Source of the DNA: Caulobacteraceae bacterium
GTDB taxonomy: Bacteria; Pseudomonadota; Alphaproteobacteria; Caulobacterales; Caulobacteraceae
Reading direction: 5' to 3'
Assembly: GCA_004144935.1 (NCBI GenBank)
Contig: SDZP01000214.1
Coordinates: 1 to 6,256, forward strand
Length of the DNA: 6,256 nucleotides
Part shown: piece after piece, positions 1-6,019 of the stretch
Position numbering within the stretch: position 1 is the first letter of the stretch
Layout of the letters: the number at the start of each line of letters is the position of its first letter
The notes under the pieces: model-generated
What the model saw: the letters and a program-made list of their open reading frames with translations, nothing else
What the model was told of the DNA's origin: nothing
Database searches by the model: none
Position numbers and translations under genes: made by a program

Positions 1-61
1 CCGTCAAAGTCCTCGTCCCCACTGGCGCCCAGGGCGCCAGTGGGGACGAGGACTTTGACGG
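1..61. repeat. Perfect palindrome, 30-bp arms, 1-nt centre
   Basis: Positions 1-30 are the exact reverse complement of positions 32-61, with a single A at 31 between them. The match runs to the first base of the window, so the palindrome may be longer than seen. The right arm looks like the beginning of a leftward coding region (start codon at 71), so the left arm would be an inverted copy of that gene start. Intrinsic terminators usually have far shorter stems followed by a T tract, and none is present here. A fold-back (chimeric) contig end is the simplest explanation; a true large palindrome or an inverted duplication is the alternative. Confidence 0.95.
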
Positions 62-71
62 GGGTGGGCAT
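1..71 (-). CDS. Possible 5' start of an AtuA-family (DUF1446) gene, partial
   Basis: A leftward frame opens with ATG at 71-69 and stays open to the window edge. The start is preceded on the minus strand by GGAG with 6 bases of spacing, a good ribosome binding site. The first residues read MPTPVKVLVPTGA. From memory, a short beta-strand of the type xVLxPTGxLGxGF is common at the N-terminus of proteins annotated as acyclic terpene utilization AtuA family (DUF1446). After about residue 13 the frame enters the second arm of the palindrome and reads LGASGDEDFD, which no longer looks like that family. This suggests the left arm is not the genuine continuation. It lies downstream of the TonB-dependent receptor on the same strand, about 170 bases after its stop, so co-transcription is possible. 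With so few residues the family call is weak. Confidence 0.35.
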   Translation of the reverse strand, partial: MPTPVKVLVPTGALGASGDEDFD

Positions 72-97
72 CGACAACTCCAGTTCACTCATCTCGT

Positions 98-222
98 CCC
101 TCCCCTTCATGGGGAGGGTAGTCCGAAGGACCGGGTGGGGAGGTCGGATGCAGCGCGCCCTGTCATCCCAGTCCCCCACTCTGGCGGCTTCGCCGCCTTT
201 CCCTCCCCAAAAAGGGGAGGGA
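98..222. repeat. Composite intergenic inverted-repeat element
   Basis: The gap between the receptor stop and the possible gene start at 71 is filled by stacked inverted repeats. CCCTCCCC 98-105 pairs with GGGGAGGG 111-118 around a TTCAT loop. GTCC 121-124 pairs with GGAC 128-131. GGCGGC 183-188 pairs with GCCGCC 192-197 around TTC. TCCCTCCCC 200-208 pairs with GGGGAGGGA 214-222 around AAAAA. GTGGGG 135-140 can also pair with CCCCAC 174-179. The two outer hairpins have the same arms, so the unit reads as a bounded module. Such GGGGAGGG repeats are, as I recall, common between genes in Caulobacterales. No T tract follows the hairpin nearest the receptor stop on the leftward strand, so it is not a canonical intrinsic terminator, though it could slow transcription or protect the 3' end. 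Confidence 0.7.
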
Positions 223-243
223 GGGCCGCGCCTGACCTTGCGT

Positions 244-2439
244 TCAAAACGACGCCGTCAGCGTCAGGCCGACCTGCCGGGGCGGGCCGTACTGGACGAA
301 GAAGCCGCCGCCGGTCTCGACCTGGTGGGTGCGGTATTCGACGTCGCCGAGATTCCGGCCCCAGAGCTGCAGGCTGTATTTGTCGTTAAAGTGCCAGGTG
401 GCGCTGGCGTCCCAGAGGGTGCGGGGCTTGCGGTATTCGACGAGGTCGTTGGCGTTGTCGTCGAACACCTCGCTCTCGTAGTTGGCCGAGGCGGCGAGCT
501 TGACCCAGCCCCAGGCGAATTCGGACGTCGTGTAGCTGACGTCCAGGCTGACGGCGTGCTCCGGCGTGCGGCTCAGCCGGTTGCCCGAGAGGTCGGCCAG
601 CACCGGCGTGCCGTCGATGAGGATGGCCGAGGTCTGGGTCAGACGGTCGAAGGTGGCGTCGAGGTAGGTGTAGCTGAGGCCGGCCTCCCAGTGGTCGTCG
701 GGCACCAGCCGGAACTCGGCCTCCAGACCGGCGATGGTGGCATCGCCGGTGTCGACGACGATGGAGGCCCCGCCTGGCCCGGCGCTGGCGTCCGGCACCG
801 ACTGGATGGTCTGCAGGTTGGTGTACTCGGCATAGAAGACCGAGGCGTTGGCCCGGACGCGGCGGTTCCACCAGTCGGTCTTCAGGCCGGCCTCGTAGTT
901 GATCACCTCTTCCGGATCGGTCGGGATGCGGGCGGTGGCGACGTTCGGCTGTTCCTGGAAGGCGCCGGACTTGAAGCCGGTGGCGACGCTGGCGAAGGCG
1001 AAGACGTTGTCGTTGAATCGCCAGTCGCCGCCGACCCGCCAGGTGACGATCTGTTCGCTGCTGACCCCCGGATTGCCCTTGGTCGTGAAGTTCACCACCG
1101 GCGCCGCCTGCGGCCCGGTCAGGCGGGTGATCTCGTATTCCTTCTCCTCGTCGGTGTAGCGCAGGCCGGCGAAGAGGTTCAGGCCGAAGTCGAAGCCGTA
1201 TTCCAGCTCGCCAAAGGCGGCGACGCTTTTGGTGACGTTCTCGCCGATGAAGCGGTTCTCGGAGAGGTCGACAGCGGCGGTCTCGGTCTCGCGTTCGCGG
1301 CGCACCTCGTCCTTCAGGTAGAAGAGGCCGGCGGTCCAGCTGAGCGGACCCTCGCCCTTCGAGGCCAGCCGCCATTCGGTCGAGTAGCTGTCGGCGGTTT
1401 CCTTGGCGAGCACCTGCAGGCCGGTGACCGGACCAAGGCCGGCGGCGGCGTTGCCGGCCGGGTCCGTGCCGTCGAGGTCTTCGGAGCTGTCGTAGTCGAG
1501 GGTGCGCCAGCTGGCGATGCCGGTCAGGCTGGCCCAGCCGAGCACGTCGGTGTTGTACTCGACCTTCAGCCCGCCGGTATCGCGCAGGATGAAGCCCGGG
1601 CGGTCGGGATTGGCCCGGCGCGGCTTGTCGATGTCCCTGTCGCCGAACGGGCGCAGGTTGTAGCGGGCGCCGCCGGCCAGGTCGTCGCTGACCGCGTCGG
1701 CGGTGAACAGCAGGCTGCTGTCCTCGCCGAGCTCGATCAGCAGGTGGGCCCGGCCGCTCCAGCGGTTGTCGTCGTCCAGGCCCTCGCCGGTGTTGGTGTT
1801 CTTGCGGAAGCCCTCGTTGTACTGGCGTCCGATCGAGCCCCGGAAGGCGACGCCTTCGACGACGGGCACGTTGAGCATCAGGTTGGCGTTGAACTGGTCG
1901 AACTGCGCCAGGGTGACGGCGGCGCGGCCGAAGAACTCATGGGTCGGGCGGGCGGTGACGAAGTTGACGGCGCCGCCGACCACGTTCTTGCCCCACAGGG
2001 TGCCCTGCGGCCCTTTCAGCACCTCGACCCGCTCCAGGTCGAAGGTGTCGACGGCCAGCATGGCGCCGCGCCCCAGATAGACGCCATCGAGGAAGGCCAC
2101 CGAGCTGGGGTCGCCGCCGGCACTCTGGTTGCTGCTGCCGATGCCGCGAAAGAACGGGCGCGGGGCGGCGCGGGGGAAGGCGTCGATGGTCACGCCCGGG
2201 GTGGCGTCGGCCAGCTTCTGGAAGTCGGTGATGCCCTGTTCCTGAAGCTGCTCGCCGCTGAAGGCGGTGACGGTGACCGGGGTGTCCTGCAACGACTCGG
2301 CCTTCTTGCGGGCGGTGATGATGACCTCCTCGACGGCGCTGGCCTCGGCCTCCTGGGCGAACGCCGGAGCGGTCAGGGCGACGCCGGTCAGGGCCGTGGC
2401 GGCGCACAGCAGGGTGCGCAGGGTCGTTGCTGGGGTCAT
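244..2439 (-). CDS. TonB-dependent outer-membrane receptor
   Basis: A complete 731-residue protein, a normal length for the family. Start ATG at 2439 is chosen because AGGAGG lies 6 bases upstream (plus-strand CCTCCT 2446-2451) and it begins a proper signal peptide; the frame is open 30 codons further upstream, but those residues (proline- and arginine-rich) are not signal-like. Residues 1-28 form the signal peptide, with an AFA|Q cleavage site. A TonB-box-like EEVIITA sits near 37-43. The plug domain spans about 45-165, including RGIGSSNQ near 98, the FLDGVYLGR strand near 116 and LKGPQGTLWGKN at 141-152. The rest is beta-barrel with alternating aromatic strands, ending in LTLTASF with the C-terminal Phe expected for BAM-dependent insertion. 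The family imports scarce substrates across the outer membrane using TonB-ExbBD energy. Plug and barrel style match the sphingomonad/Caulobacter receptors often found beside catabolic genes rather than classical siderophore receptors; the ligand cannot be read from sequence. It is divergent from a Crp/Fnr regulator. Confidence 0.95.
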   Translation of the reverse strand: MTPATTLRTLLCAATALTGVALTAPAFAQEAEASAVEEVIITARKKAESLQDTPVTVTAFSGEQLQEQGITDFQKLADATPGVTIDAFPRAAPRPFFRGIGSSNQSAGGDPSSVAFLDGVYLGRGAMLAVDTFDLERVEVLKGPQGTLWGKNVVGGAVNFVTARPTHEFFGRAAVTLAQFDQFNANLMLNVPVVEGVAFRGSIGRQYNEGFRKNTNTGEGLDDDNRWSGRAHLLIELGEDSSLLFTADAVSDDLAGGARYNLRPFGDRDIDKPRRANPDRPGFILRDTGGLKVEYNTDVLGWASLTGIASWRTLDYDSSEDLDGTDPAGNAAAGLGPVTGLQVLAKETADSYSTEWRLASKGEGPLSWTAGLFYLKDEVRRERETETAAVDLSENRFIGENVTKSVAAFGELEYGFDFGLNLFAGLRYTDEEKEYEITRLTGPQAAPVVNFTTKGNPGVSSEQIVTWRVGGDWRFNDNVFAFASVATGFKSGAFQEQPNVATARIPTDPEEVINYEAGLKTDWWNRRVRANASVFYAEYTNLQTIQSVPDASAGPGGASIVVDTGDATIAGLEAEFRLVPDDHWEAGLSYTYLDATFDRLTQTSAILIDGTPVLADLSGNRLSRTPEHAVSLDVSYTTSEFAWGWVKLAASANYESEVFDDNANDLVEYRKPRTLWDASATWHFNDKYSLQLWGRNLGDVEYRTHQVETGGGFFVQYGPPRQVGLTLTASF

Positions 2440-2494
2440 GTCTATCCTCCTCCCGATGCCGCGGCGCTGATCGCCGTCTGGTCTCGTTGGCGGG

Positions 2495-2557
2495 AGGTGT
2501 GGCGCCGGCCCCGGCGAAATCGGTGACACCTTTTTTACATTCGGCGAAATTTTCGCC
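2495..2557. promoter_or_regulatory. Divergent control region with candidate operators
   Basis: This lies in the 158-bp gap between the receptor and the Crp/Fnr gene. GGCGAAA 2543-2549, T, TTTCGCC 2551-2557 is a perfect 15-bp palindrome. The nine bases CGGCGAAAT occur twice as direct copies, at 2512-2520 and 2542-2550, exactly 30 bp apart (close to three helical turns). The three GGCGAAA half-sites (two direct, one inverted) make a plausible binding array, perhaps for the adjacent Crp/Fnr protein. They do not match the classical CRP (TGTGA-N6-TCACA) or FNR (TTGAT-N4-ATCAA) sites. The palindrome would overlap the -35 of a weak rightward promoter (TTTCGC 2551-2556, 16 bases, TATGGT 2573-2578), which would suit autoregulation. 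The operator role is inferred. Confidence 0.45.
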
Positions 2558-2597
2558 CGGACCGCGTCGCGCTATGGTCAAATCCTAGCTTGAGGAA

Positions 2598-3290
2598 ATG
2601 CGCCTGGACGCCGGCATGCACGGAATAACCAGCAAAGAGAACTGGATCGCCGAACTGCCGCCCGCCGTGGCTTCGGCGATTCACGCCCGCATGACGACCA
2701 TCGCGGTCGCCGCCGGCGAACCGGTGAAGGAGGCCGGCGAGGCCCCCAGCCGGATCCATCAGCTGGAGAGCGGCTTTGTGAAGCTGGTCGGGCTGCTGGA
2801 GGATGGGCGCCAATCGATCATCACCATCTATTCGCCCGGCAACTGCTTTTCCGAGACGGCGGTGATCGCCCGCCGGCCCTACCACCACTCGACCCTGGCC
2901 CTGACCGACGCCCGGGTGCGGGTGCTGGGGGCGGAGGACTTCTGGGACCTCTACCGGACGCATCCGGAAATTCCCGAGACCCTCTGCCGCAAGTTTGCCG
3001 GCTCGATCTCGCGCCAGATGGCCAGCCGCGACATGCGGGCCAACCATCGCCTCGGTAAACGCATCGCCCTGCTGTTCGAGAGCCTGGCGGAGCGCTGCGC
3101 CGAGGACCGGGTCGGCCAGAGCTGCACCATCACCGTGCCGATCACCCAGAGCGACATCGGCGACCATTTCGACGTCACCCGCCAGAGCGTGCAGCGGGAG
3201 ATCACCGCCTTGAAGACCGCCGGCATCCTCGACAAGCACATGGGCCGCTGGATCATCCGCGATCTGGGCAAACTCGCCCGGGTCGCCTAG
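2598..3290 (+). CDS. Crp/Fnr-family transcriptional regulator
   Basis: A 230-residue protein of normal length for the family. Residues about 25-125 form the cyclic-nucleotide-binding beta-roll (pattern SPGNCFSETAV near 79-89), followed by the long dimerisation helix to about 160. A winged helix-turn-helix lies near 182-222, with TQSDIGDHFDVTRQSVQREI at 183-202 as the DNA-reading part. Aligned to E. coli CRP, Glu86 matches Glu72, but the phosphate-binding Arg82-Ser83 pair is replaced by His96-His97 (followed by Ser98), so cAMP binding is doubtful. There is no N-terminal cysteine cluster, so it is not an FNR-type iron-sulfur sensor. The start is uncertain: GAGG lies only 2 bases before ATG 2598, too close, while ATG 2616 has a weak GGA 7 bases upstream. 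It is divergent from the receptor gene and probably regulates it or itself. Its TAG stop overlaps the convergent small gene by 4 bases. Confidence 0.9.
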   Translation: MRLDAGMHGITSKENWIAELPPAVASAIHARMTTIAVAAGEPVKEAGEAPSRIHQLESGFVKLVGLLEDGRQSIITIYSPGNCFSETAVIARRPYHHSTLALTDARVRVLGAEDFWDLYRTHPEIPETLCRKFAGSISRQMASRDMRANHRLGKRIALLFESLAERCAEDRVGQSCTITVPITQSDIGDHFDVTRQSVQREITALKTAGILDKHMGRWIIRDLGKLARVA

Positions 3291-3574
3291 GCCCGCCGGA
3301 AGCGCAGGGGCTTGCCCTCCCGCAGCACCAGGCCCTTGGCCTCGAGGTCGAGCTGCACGCACTTGATCCACCAGCCGGCCGTGGCCCCGCCGGGGAACAG
3401 GTCCTCAGGCAGGGCCGGCAGGATGGCAGCCTTCAGGGCCGCGGCGTCGAGGCCGGGCGCGGCGGGGGGCAGGGCCGCCCACATGGCCGCCTTCATGGCC
3501 CCGTACTTGGCCGCGTCGACCCGGTAGGTCTTGCCCGGCTGGAGGACGTTCTCGACCTCGACCTTGTCGGCCAT
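3287..3574 (-). CDS. Small conserved protein, DUF6958-like
   Basis: A 95-residue soluble protein with no signal peptide or membrane segment. I recognise its style from proteins labelled DUF6958: an N-terminal EVENVLQPGKTYRVDAAKY segment, an alanine-rich helical middle, the LPEDLFPGGATAGWWIKCVQ motif near residues 55-74, and a C-terminal LDLEAKGLVLR...PLRFRR strand. The function of this family is not known to me; the C-terminal half looks like a small winged-helix or helix-hairpin fold, which is a guess. ATG 3574 directly follows the TGA of the VOC gene (TGAATG) and has no clear ribosome binding site of its own, so translation is probably coupled to the VOC gene. Its TAG stop shares a CTAG with the TAG of the oncoming regulator gene, leaving no space for a terminator between them. 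Confidence 0.8.
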   Translation of the reverse strand: MADKVEVENVLQPGKTYRVDAAKYGAMKAAMWAALPPAAPGLDAAALKAAILPALPEDLFPGGATAGWWIKCVQLDLEAKGLVLREGKPLRFRRA

Positions 3575-4006
3575 TCAGCCGGCCGTCTCGATCTGGTGGT
3601 GGGCGCCGGCGGCGGCTGCTTCCATGTCCATCCAGTTGAACTCCCAGACATGGCCGTCCAGGTCGCAGACGCTGTCGCCGTACATGAAGCCGTAGTCCTG
3701 GGCCGGCATCCACTCGGTCCCGCCGGCGGCCAAGGCCTTGCGCTTCATGGCCTCGACCTCGGCCCGGCTCTCGCAGGACAGGCAGGTCAGGACCTCCTTG
3801 TTCGTCGAATTGTCGGCGATGTCGCCCTTCAGGAAGTCCTTGAAGCGTTTGTGCTCCAGCAGCATGGCGAAGATGTTGTCGGCGATCACGACGCAGGCCG
3901 TGTCCTCGCTGCAGAACTGTTCGTTGATCGAGAAGCCGAGGGCCTCGAAGAAGGCTCTCGAGGCCTTCACGTCCTTCACGGGCAGGTTGACGAAGATCAT
4001 GCGCAT
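3575..4006 (-). CDS. VOC-family (glyoxalase/bleomycin-resistance fold) protein
   Basis: A 143-residue protein, the usual length of a two-module VOC protein. The first beta-alpha-beta module starts at once with MIFVNLPVKDVKASRAFFEALGFS; the second ends with the hallmark DLDGHVWEFNW near residues 115-125, whose Glu is the usual metal ligand. LLEHKRF near 49-55 may supply another ligand. The family includes metal-dependent lyases, dioxygenases and antibiotic-binding proteins; nothing here fixes a substrate, and many such sequences are annotated only as glyoxalase-like. Start ATG 4006 is preferred because AGGA lies 8 bases upstream; ATG 4000 is an internal alternative. It lies 78 bases after the M20 gene on the same strand, so it may be co-transcribed or have its own promoter in that gap, which contains only short palindromes (CCGACaGTCGG at 4060-4070, TCCTAGGA at 4033-4040). 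It is coupled to the following small gene. Confidence 0.9.
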   Translation of the reverse strand: MRMIFVNLPVKDVKASRAFFEALGFSINEQFCSEDTACVVIADNIFAMLLEHKRFKDFLKGDIADNSTNKEVLTCLSCESRAEVEAMKRKALAAGGTEWMPAQDYGFMYGDSVCDLDGHVWEFNWMDMEAAAAGAHHQIETAG

Positions 4007-4084
4007 GGGTCGCTTCCTCTCGGCTGTGTCGATCCTAGGACGGCGGGCGGCGGGGAGTCCCGACAGTCGGTGTGTAATCTTTCG

Positions 4085-5557
4085 TCATCCGGCCGCCGAG
4101 GCCACCAGCCGGGCATAGAAGGTCGTCATCCGGGCCAGGTTCTCGAGACTCATGTGCTCGTTGGTGCCGTGGATCATGCCGAAGGTGTCGAGGTTCGCCA
4201 GGATCGGCTGGTAGCGGTAGATGTCCCTGGCGATGGGGGTCATGTAGCGGCTGTCGGTGCCGGCCGCGACCAGGCCCGGCGCGACGGGCAGCCTGCCGCC
4301 GTCCGAGGCCAGGGCGGCGATGACCTTCCACCCTTCCGAAGATGTCGAACTGACCGGCGAGGGATTGATCGCGGCGCCGGCCCACTTCAGCTGCACGTTC
4401 AGGCCGTTGGTGGCCGTCCTGGCGGCGGCCATGACGTCGTCTGTCGTCTGGCCGGGGGCGATACGGTAGTTGATCCAGGCGGCGGCGTCCTGGGGAAGGA
4501 CGTTCTCCTTGGGGCTGCCTTTCAGCATGGTCGGGGCGATGGTGGTGTGCAGCAGGGCGGCGCCGGCCGGGGTGGCGGCGACCTTGTCCTTCAGCATGGG
4601 CCCGAACAGCCATTGGTTGGCGATGGCCATGCGGGTGACGAAGGAGCCCTGCGCCGACAGGGTCGAGATCATCTGGGCGCCGGGGCCGTCGAGGCGCAGG
4701 GGGAACTGTTTGTCGGTGATGGCGGTGATGGCTTTGGCCAGGGTGCCGACGCCGGTGTCCTTCGGCGGGGCCGAGCTGTGGCCGCCCTTGGCCGGGGCGG
4801 TGACGATCAGGGTGGCGTAACCTTTTTCGGCGATGCCGATGACGGCGGCCGGCTTGCCGGTGATGGGGTGGTCGTTGATCGCCGCCGAGCCCTCGTCCAG
4901 CACCCATTCTGCCTGTGCGCCCCGGCTCTTCAGCAGGGCGGCGGCGGCTTGCGCGCCCGTGCCGCCGGCTTCCTCGTCCTGGCCGCTGACGACGATGACC
5001 GTGCGCTTCGGCTTGAAGCCGGCCTTGGCGAGGGCCTCGACGCCCTCGAACAGGGCGACCAGGCTGCCCTTGTCGTCGATGGAGCCCCGGCCCCAGACGG
5101 CGCCCTCGGCGATCTCGCCGCCGAAGGGATCGTGCTTCCAGTCCTTCTCCGTGCCGGGGGTGATCGGCACGACGTCCTGGTGGGCCATCAGGACGATGGG
5201 CTTGAGGGCCGGGTCGCTGCCGGTCCAAGTGTAGACCAGCGCCTTGTTCGGCAGGATCTCGCGGGTCATGGCGGCATGGGCGGCGGGGTAGGTGGCAGCC
5301 AGCCAGGCGTGGAGGCGGTCCCACTCGGCCCACTGGTTGTCGGCCTTGTTCTGGTTGGAGACGGTGCGGATCTGCACCGCCTGCGACAGGTGCTGCGCGG
5401 CCAGGGCCTGGTCGATGGCCGGGGCGGGCGCCAGCCTGACGGTGCCGATGTCGACCGAGGCCGGCGGCTTGAAGGTCAGGGTGCGAAACACCACCACGGC
5501 GGCCAGCAGGGCGACAATGGCGACCGCGCCCAGCGCGATTTTCCCGATAAGCTTCAT
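4085..5557 (-). CDS. M20-family zinc metallopeptidase, membrane-anchored (carboxypeptidase S type)
   Basis: A 490-residue protein, typical for the carboxypeptidase S / PM20D1 branch of M20. An N-terminal hydrophobic segment (about residues 4-24, after MKLIGK) is a signal anchor without a clear cleavage site, so the enzyme probably faces the periplasm. The two-metal site is intact: His126 and Asp128 (AHQDVV), bridging Asp161 (GRGSIDDKGS), catalytic Glu195 with ligand Glu196 (GQDEEAGG), Asp221 (LDEGSA) and His463 (HGTNEH). His260 in GGHSS is the usual lid-domain histidine. The family hydrolyses peptides or N-acyl amino acids; the exact substrate is unknown. Start ATG 5557 has GGAG 6 bases upstream within a GGGGAGGG run. 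A weak leftward promoter may be TGACTC (5614-5609) with CTAGTC (5593-5588), 15 bases apart. No partner enzyme is evident nearby. Confidence 0.93.
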   Translation of the reverse strand: MKLIGKIALGAVAIVALLAAVVVFRTLTFKPPASVDIGTVRLAPAPAIDQALAAQHLSQAVQIRTVSNQNKADNQWAEWDRLHAWLAATYPAAHAAMTREILPNKALVYTWTGSDPALKPIVLMAHQDVVPITPGTEKDWKHDPFGGEIAEGAVWGRGSIDDKGSLVALFEGVEALAKAGFKPKRTVIVVSGQDEEAGGTGAQAAAALLKSRGAQAEWVLDEGSAAINDHPITGKPAAVIGIAEKGYATLIVTAPAKGGHSSAPPKDTGVGTLAKAITAITDKQFPLRLDGPGAQMISTLSAQGSFVTRMAIANQWLFGPMLKDKVAATPAGAALLHTTIAPTMLKGSPKENVLPQDAAAWINYRIAPGQTTDDVMAAARTATNGLNVQLKWAGAAINPSPVSSTSSEGWKVIAALASDGGRLPVAPGLVAAGTDSRYMTPIARDIYRYQPILANLDTFGMIHGTNEHMSLENLARMTTFYARLVASAAG

Positions 5558-5660
5558 GACGCCCTCCCCGAGGCTTTGTTGGCGTCAGACTAGGCAGGGA
5601 TGGGGACGGAGTCACGCGCGCCAGAACAGCCGAGGTGCGGGAAGGAATTTGCCTCGGGGC

Positions 5661-5687
5661 TCCCTTCTCCCCCTGGGGGAGAAGGGA
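5661..5687. repeat. Perfect 13-bp inverted repeat, 1-nt centre
   Basis: TCCCTTCTCCCCC at 5661-5673 pairs perfectly with GGGGGAGAAGGGA at 5675-5687 around a single T. It lies between the divergent M20 and gcvT transcription units. It resembles the CCCTCCCC/GGGGAGGG hairpins at 98-118 and 200-222 and is probably a longer variant of the same dispersed intergenic repeat. No T tract follows on either strand, so it is not a standard terminator. The rest of 5558-5789 shows only a loose CCGAGG/CCTCGG pair (5630-5635 and 5652-5657) and no gene. Confidence 0.75.
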
Positions 5688-5789
5688 ACCGTGGGCCGAC
5701 GCCAGTTTCCTTGCGCCTTTCGCCTATGCGACTCCCCTGCCACCGCTGAGGCGCCTTCTGACGAGTTCGCGAGAGCGGCCATCGCTCGC

Positions 5790-5817
5790 TTGACTCGCAC
5801 CCTCCCCTCGCTCAGGA
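5790..5817 (+). promoter_or_regulatory. Candidate housekeeping promoter for riboswitch-gcvT
   Basis: TTGACTC at 5790-5796 is a strong -35 match for the Caulobacter-type housekeeping consensus (TTGACGS, 10-14 bases, GCTANAWC). It is followed 13 bases later by GCTCAGGA at 5810-5817, which keeps the leading GCT but matches the rest poorly. Transcription would begin around 5823-5826, exactly where the riboswitch helix starts, and this positional fit is the main support. Confidence 0.45.
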
Positions 5818-5824
5818 ACGTCCC

Positions 5825-5912
5825 TGTCTCGCGGGAGACATCGGGATTCTTGGGTCCCGAGGCCGAAGGCGCAACCGCCCCGGAAACGCTCAGGCAAACG
5901 GACCGCGCGACA
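5825..5912 (+). promoter_or_regulatory. Glycine riboswitch, aptamer 1 of a tandem pair
   Basis: First of two glycine-binding aptamers in the gcvT leader. The conserved core GCCGAAGGCGCAA lies at 5862-5874 and the second core CTCAGGCAAACGGAC at 5889-5903. The closing helix P1 pairs CGCGG 5830-5834 with CCGCG 5903-5907. It continues past one T/C mismatch with TGTC 5825-5828 pairing GACA 5909-5912, the leader-linker pairing known from tandem glycine riboswitches (often a kink-turn). One internal stem is TCGGG 5841-5845 with CCCGA 5856-5860. The stem after the first core is very short (CCG 5875-5877 with CGG 5881-5883). Known tandem glycine riboswitches upstream of gcvT activate expression when glycine is abundant. 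Confidence 0.93.
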
Positions 5913-5919
5913 CAAGGAA

Positions 5920-6004
5920 CGCTGGAAAGAACCGCCGCAAGCGGTTCGCCGAAGGAGCAAGACAGACCCGGTCTGTTGAAATCTCTCAGGCGCAAGGGAC
6001 AGCG
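5920..6004 (+). promoter_or_regulatory. Glycine riboswitch, aptamer 2 of a tandem pair
   Basis: Second aptamer, starting 7 bases after the first ends, the short linker expected for the tandem class. P1 pairs CGCTG 5920-5924 with CAGCG 6000-6004. A strong stem pairs GAACCGC 5929-5935 with GCGGTTC 5941-5947. The core GCCGAAGGAGCAA is at 5948-5960. The next stem pairs ACAGAC 5962-5967 with GTCTGT 5971-5976, and CTCAGGCGCAAGGGAC at 5985-6000 closes the core. Both aptamers keep the invariant blocks, so both should bind glycine. The 62 bases between this aptamer and the gcvT start form the expression platform. Confidence 0.93.
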
Positions 6005-6019
6005 GGGGCGACCATCCGA

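Noticed and set aside
200..222. Intrinsic terminator for the receptor gene
   Set aside because: The hairpin is well placed, but read leftward it is followed by AAAGGCGGC, with no T tract. The T run lies in the loop.
40..2526. Long rightward open frame (828 codons) opposite the receptor gene
   Set aside because: It is an antisense shadow of a high-GC gene. Its translation is Gly/Ala/Val/Asp-rich without domains, while the opposite strand encodes an unmistakable receptor.
2440..2529. Upstream extension of the receptor by 30 residues
   Set aside because: The extra residues would hide the signal peptide, and the start at 2439 has a strong ribosome binding site at the right distance.
2535..3371. 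Leftward 278-codon frame opposite the Crp/Fnr gene
   Set aside because: It is a shadow frame; the rightward protein has a clear nucleotide-binding fold and helix-turn-helix.
3596..5593. Long rightward open frame (665 codons) opposite the VOC and M20 genes
   Set aside because: It spans two real leftward genes and the gap between them, its composition is low-complexity, and no family motif is visible.
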